Part shown: positions 23,393 through 26,168 of the stretch, in pieces
Numbering within the stretch: position 1 is the stretch's first letter
Layout of the letters: each line of letters begins with the position of its first letter
NCBI GenBank assembly: GCA_964357355.1
Contig: CAYHKY010000009.1
Location: forward strand, 1-26,168
DNA: 26,168 nucleotides
Direction: 5' to 3'
Source: CAYHKY01 sp964357355
GTDB lineage: Bacteria; Patescibacteriota; Microgenomatia; UBA10105
Program-made: the position numbers and the translations under genes
The notes under the pieces: generated by a model
Database searches by the model: none
Told to the model about the DNA's origin: nothing
What the model saw: only the letters and a program-made list of their open reading frames with translations

Positions 23393-24517
23393 ATGTTGCT
23401 CGAAAAAATTGATGCACTTTTGGTAACTGATCCCGACAATATAAGGTACCTCAGTGGATTTTATGGCCTTGCGCCCCAAGAACGGGAAGCTTATGCTCTA
23501 GTCACGGCTGATATGACGTTTCTCTTCGTAAACGCTTTATACAGTGAACATGCAAAACAATTATCCAAATCTCCTACTCTCAAATTAACCCATGATCCGG
23601 GAAGAGCGATTAACATAATTGAGATCTCACACGATAAACCCATGTCCCAAAAACTTAAGGAAATAATCAAGTCGCTCGCACTGCCTCATACCGCAAAACT
23701 AGGATTTGAAGAAACCAATCTAACCGTGGCTGAATTAAGTAAACTGCGGTCACAACTTCAGGAAATACAACTTATTTCCACCAGGGACAGAGTAGAAGCA
23801 CTAAGAAAACTCAAACACCCGAAGGAAATTGAATTTATTCGCAGTGCAGCAAATCTTACCGATCAGTGTTTTGTTTTTATTTTAGATAAGCTCAAAAACG
23901 GGGTGACGGAATCAGAAATCGCCTGGGAAATTGAAACATTTTTCCACTCACATGGTGCCGAACCCGCTTTCTCCCCCATTGTGGCGTTTAACCAAAACTC
24001 TTCACAACCGCATTACCGTCCATCCCATAACTCACCTGCCTCGCCGGCAGGCGGGCAACTTGCAACCCATAACCAACTGATACTTCTTGACATCGGTGCT
24101 CGAGTCAACGGGTACTGCGCCGACATGACCAGGATGGTTATAGTAGTTGCTCTTGAGTCCGAAATTAATAATGCTTACACGGCTCTGAAATCAGCTCAAC
24201 AAAAAGCTTTGGATTTATTGGTGAGCGGTGAAAGAAGCGGGGCTAGGTTGGATGCTTATGTAAGAGAAGAATTAACAAAAGCCGGGTTTCCAACATATCC
24301 GCACTCCCTCGGTCATAGTGTAGGCCTCGCTATTCATGAAGGTCCGCGGTTAAGCGTCAGGCGCGATGAAGAATTAAAGCCAGGCATGGTCATTACGGTC
24401 GAACCGGGGATTTATCTTGAAGGAAAATTTGGGATGAGAATCGAGGACCTGGTACTTATACAGGAAAAAGGGATTGAAGTATTATCAACCTCCCCAAAAA
24501 ATCTAATACAATTATAA
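23393..24517 (+). CDS. Xaa-Pro aminopeptidase/dipeptidase (M24 family)
   Basis: A 374-residue M24 metallopeptidase that cleaves Xaa-Pro bonds in peptides in the cytosol. The N-terminal creatinase domain covers about residues 1-135 and the pita-bread catalytic domain 140-374. The five metal ligands are present: D233 and D244 (LLDIGARVNGYCADMTRMV), H308 (HSLGHSVGLAIHEGP), E337 (TVEPGIY) and E351 (MRIEDLV). Between PHYRPS and LLDIG lies an extra 14-residue piece (about 212-225, with SPASPAGG) made by a 42-bp in-frame insertion with a GC-rich palindrome. A TATAAT 8 nt before the ATG suggests a leaderless mRNA. PepP or PepQ cannot be told apart by eye. Confidence 0.92.
   Translation: MLLEKIDALLVTDPDNIRYLSGFYGLAPQEREAYALVTADMTFLFVNALYSEHAKQLSKSPTLKLTHDPGRAINIIEISHDKPMSQKLKEIIKSLALPHTAKLGFEETNLTVAELSKLRSQLQEIQLISTRDRVEALRKLKHPKEIEFIRSAANLTDQCFVFILDKLKNGVTESEIAWEIETFFHSHGAEPAFSPIVAFNQNSSQPHYRPSHNSPASPAGGQLATHNQLILLDIGARVNGYCADMTRMVIVVALESEINNAYTALKSAQQKALDLLVSGERSGARLDAYVREELTKAGFPTYPHSLGHSVGLAIHEGPRLSVRRDEELKPGMVITVEPGIYLEGKFGMRIEDLVLIQEKGIEVLSTSPKNLIQL
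24024..24073. repeat. 42-bp in-frame palindromic insertion with 8-bp direct repeats
   Basis: CCCATAAC occurs at 24024-24031 and again at 24066-24073, exactly 42 bp apart. Between them is the palindrome CCTGCC (24035-24040), TCGCC, GGCAGG (24046-24051), much richer in GC than the host gene. It adds 14 codons between two conserved M24 motifs without breaking the frame, like Rickettsia palindromic elements. Confidence 0.55.
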
Positions 24518-24747
24518 TATTGAAAACAGTATTCCGCACTTAAATTGATCTTAAACAGAAACCAGTAGGGGTTGACGGAAATTTAATTCAGCCGCTTGCT
24601 GTAAAAAAGCGTTTCTTGTAGCTTCAAAATTAATTCGTTCTGGTAATTCCTCCCGTGTAAAACAACCTAATTCTACCGAAATTCCGGCTTCATCAGCCGA
24701 ATGTCCAGTATAGGAATATCCGCTTATAACCAGTTCGCCGTCAGGCC

Positions 24748-24813
24748 AATAAACTGCATAAAGAATTTATTGATGAAGCTCCTATGGCATACAAGGATAT
24801 TGATGAAGTTATG
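24748..24813 (+). other. RtcB-like coding fragment at a contig edge (probable chimera)
   Basis: Read on the plus strand, these 22 codons give a peptide containing FIDEAPMAYKDIDEVM, which is the conserved motif near the C-terminus of the RNA ligase RtcB. No rtcB sequence precedes it; upstream bases belong to the minus-strand gene described at 24551-25076. It ends at the run of Ns. Most likely a chimeric contig end. Confidence 0.55.
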
Positions 24814-24823
24814 NNNNNNNNNN
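24814..24823. other. Assembly gap (10 Ns)
   Basis: Ten undetermined bases. A fixed run of this kind usually marks a scaffold join whose true size is unknown. Confidence 0.95.
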
Positions 24824-25086
24824 TATCTGTCACGGTTAACGTAAGGCTTTCATCCGGTCTCTTGTCTCCTCTCTCACGCCCAGACCTTGACCAACCCAAG
24901 ACTTCACTCATACCGCCTGAATCGTTTTGAGCAAGAAGTCTGATAATTGCCACCGGAAGTTTGTGAGTTGGATCTAAATAACTCACAAATTCCATTGTCC
25001 TATCAGGATTAGGCACATTTTTAATTATTCGTCTTAAACCAACCTGAAATTCTTCTTTTTTATTTTGACCTGCCATATAACGCGCT

Positions 25087-25092
25087 ATTATA
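25087..25092 (-). promoter_or_regulatory. -10 box of the gap-interrupted gene
   Basis: Perfect TATAAT on the minus strand, 10 nt before the ATG at 25076. No convincing -35 box. Confidence 0.5.
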
Positions 25093-25176
25093 CTCCAAAT
25101 TAATAGTCATCGCCTTTTATAACTAATTGTCTTTGTATTTATTCTTAGAAACGGGAACTTGAATTGACAAATACTG

Positions 25177-25182
25177 TATAAT
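25177..25182 (+). promoter_or_regulatory. -10 box of the leader peptide and aminotransferase unit
   Basis: Perfect TATAAT ending 9 nt before the leader-peptide ATG at 25192. A perfect TTGACA (25164-25169) is nearby but only 7 bp away, too close to serve as its -35. Confidence 0.6.
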
Positions 25183-25191
25183 ACCATCTAC

Positions 25192-25266
25192 ATGAAAACC
25201 CAAGTGACTGGTTGGTATTGTCATTGTCACCCAACTCGTATGGTTGGCGGGTTTTCTGTGGTGTAA
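25192..25266 (+). CDS. Putative attenuator leader peptide, 24 aa
   Basis: A 24-codon open frame directly after a TATAAT box. Codons 8-13 read Trp-Tyr-Cys-His-Cys-His (25213-25230), a cluster of residues rare in proteins, as expected for control codons. The stop (25264-25266) lies before an intrinsic terminator and just after a segment able to pair with the terminator's left arm. This is the layout of the trp and his leaders. The start would be leaderless. The amino acid sensed could be Trp, Tyr, Cys or His; the downstream HisC-like gene fits His or an aromatic amino acid. The peptide itself is probably without function after translation. Confidence 0.55.
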   Translation: MKTQVTGWYCHCHPTRMVGGFSVV

Positions 25267-25315
25267 CTTTTAATTCAGTTTTATACATTTAACCCGCAAA
25301 ACCTGCGGGTTTTTT
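25231..25315 (+). terminator. Transcription attenuator: competing hairpins and intrinsic terminator
   Basis: Terminator: AACCCGCA (25291-25298) pairs with TGCGGGTT (25304-25311), 5-nt loop, six Ts (25310-25315), 15 nt before the aminotransferase ATG. Antiterminator: GCGGGTT (25247-25253) can pair with AACCCGC (25291-25297). Competing first hairpin: CCAAC (25231-25235) with GTTGG (25243-25247). A ribosome stalled at codons 8-13 would cover the first arm and allow the antiterminator; one that reaches the stop at 25264 would cover 25247-25253 and let the terminator form. Confidence 0.65.
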
Positions 25316-25329
25316 GATGGGAAAAATAT

Positions 25330-26168
25330 ATGCAACTACCGAAATTATATGCGCAAACCGGTTCTAAAAGGGCTATCGATCTGACCCTGAGCGTCAATCC
25401 TCTGGGATGTTCTCCCCGTGTTTTAAAACTCCTGCCGAAAATTACTATGGCTGATATCAGTTCGTATCCCGATTCCAAAATTCTCATCAATAAGCTTACC
25501 CAGCGCTTCAGGGTTAACGAAAACAATCTGCTCCTGGGATGCGGGTCGGAACAACTTATCAAGTTAATCGCGCAAACATTTTGTACGGCTAAAGGTCTAG
25601 CCGTGATGGAACAGGGTTCATTTGCCGTATTTACTAAAGAATGTTTGCTGGCCAAAGCAAAAGTCGTGGCGGTTAATTTGGAAAAAATGCTGCAGTTACC
25701 AAACCCGCAAATTATATTCCTGGCAAATCCCAAAACACCTACAGGTGAAATCATCGACCAAAATTTTATGATCAAACTTGCGCAAAAATTCACCCGCTCA
25801 ATTCTCGTTATTGACGAAGCAAATGGTGAATTTATTGATGAAAGTTTTATAGCTAGGGCCGTAAAAAGTAAAAACACGCTGGTACTGCGCACGTTTTCCA
25901 AAGCCTGGGGACTGGCAGGACTCAGAATCGGAGCAGTAATCGGTCCCGCTACCTTAATTGAAAAACTGACACAAGCCCAACAACCATTTCCAGTTCCGCA
26001 AATTGCGATCAAGTTGGCTCTTGCGGCACTCTCCGATCAAAAATTTATAGATAAAACTAAACTATTTGTCACCCGGGAACGCGAATTTCTTACCAGTCAA
26101 TTACAATTGCGCGGCATGTCGGTATCCCGGTCAATTACCAACAATCTTTTCATCAAAGTTCCAAAGAT
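25330..26168 (+). CDS. HisC-like PLP aminotransferase (class I/II), 3' end outside window
   Basis: The first 279 residues of an aminotransferase of the histidinol-phosphate/CobD type, which use pyridoxal phosphate to move amino groups. Visible motifs are SVNPLGCSP near the start, LGCGSEQLI (phosphate cup), NPKTPTG (residues 133-139, usually NPNNPTG), VIDEANGEF (D162 pairs with the PLP nitrogen) and the Schiff-base lysine K191 in RTFSKAWGLAGLRIG. HisC is usually about 350 residues, so about 70 remain beyond 26168. The start is at 25330, 15 nt after the terminator T-run, with only a weak ribosome binding site. The attenuator upstream suggests control by an amino acid. The substrate (histidinol phosphate, an aromatic amino acid or threonine phosphate) cannot be decided from the sequence. 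Confidence 0.85.
   Translation, partial: MQLPKLYAQTGSKRAIDLTLSVNPLGCSPRVLKLLPKITMADISSYPDSKILINKLTQRFRVNENNLLLGCGSEQLIKLIAQTFCTAKGLAVMEQGSFAVFTKECLLAKAKVVAVNLEKMLQLPNPQIIFLANPKTPTGEIIDQNFMIKLAQKFTRSILVIDEANGEFIDESFIARAVKSKNTLVLRTFSKAWGLAGLRIGAVIGPATLIEKLTQAQQPFPVPQIAIKLALAALSDQKFIDKTKLFVTREREFLTSQLQLRGMSVSRSITNNLFIKVPK

Larger units (their letters stand above)
24551..25076 (-). pseudogene. Unknown protein gene, interrupted by an assembly gap
   Basis: The N-terminal part (84 residues, MAGQNKKEEFQVGLRRI onward) runs from the ATG at 25076 to the Ns at 24823. In a different register beyond the gap, 24551 to about 24757 encodes a C-terminal part (YWPDGELVISGYSYTG to LNFRQPLLVSV and a TAA). I think both belong to one gene of about 160 or more residues whose middle is lost at the gap, so the break is technical and not biological. 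The sequence is not one I recognise; no signal peptide or membrane segment, mixed charged and beta-like. A TATAAT ends 10 nt before the ATG, again implying a leaderless mRNA. Divergent from the attenuator locus. Confidence 0.55.

Noticed and set aside
25164..25182. TTGACA and TATAAT as a full promoter
   Set aside because: The spacer is 7 bp, far from the 16-18 bp needed; only the -10 box is kept.
1..26168. CRISPR array, Cas, reverse transcriptase (DGR or retron), toxin-antitoxin or phage genes
   Set aside because: No regularly spaced repeats and no proteins of these families were found.

Overview
The window looks like a chromosomal piece of a Patescibacteria (CPR) bacterium, probably of the Microgenomates type. 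The signs are a low GC content, tightly packed genes, a tRNA without an encoded CCA, many short membrane or anchored proteins of no known family, CPR-style versions of housekeeping genes (tgt with an insertion, dnaB, pepA, an Xaa-Pro peptidase, LytR_C and DUF5666-like surface proteins), and few biosynthetic genes. This assignment is inferred from gene content; no rRNA is present to confirm it.

Layout. 1-2.0 kb: an IS1634-like transposase on the minus strand abuts the 3' stub of gyrA, followed by an unknown small protein. 2.0-4.4 kb: folD and a GT-C membrane glycosyltransferase. 4.4-7.5 kb: two Xer-type tyrosine recombinases flank a xylose-isomerase-like TIM-barrel protein; a 28-bp inverted repeat with 11-6-11 geometry, like a dif site, lies just upstream of the second recombinase. 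7.5-8.4 kb: a gene-free, structure-rich stretch with a candidate RNA of about 365 nt; part of it recurs inverted at 23.2 kb with a changed but still paired hairpin. 8.4-10.1 kb: a membrane protein and, divergently, a TPR protein. 10.1-17.5 kb: minus-strand operons: MFS transporter, lgt-like, dksA/traR-like, rluD-like and Kef-type antiporter, then tgt, a 47-aa protein and a LytR_C protein, several joined by 4-bp ATGA overlaps. 17.5-21.8 kb: a membrane hydrolase-like protein, pepA, tRNA-Leu(CAA), dnaB and a UlaG-like metallo-beta-lactamase protein. 21.9-24.5 kb: two exported proteins, the second repeat copy and an M24 peptidase. 24.5-25.1 kb: a minus-strand gene broken by a 10-N assembly gap with a foreign rtcB-like tip. 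25.1-26.2 kb: a leader-peptide attenuator in front of a HisC-like aminotransferase that runs off the window.

How it works together. Seven transcription units place a TATAAT-like box 6-10 nt before the start codon, which implies leaderless mRNAs; downstream genes rely on stop/start overlaps. The two most notable possible systems are (1) the xer2 locus with its dif-like site and adjoining structured non-coding region, and (2) a classical four-segment ribosome-stalling attenuator (leader peptide containing WYCHCH) controlling the aminotransferase.
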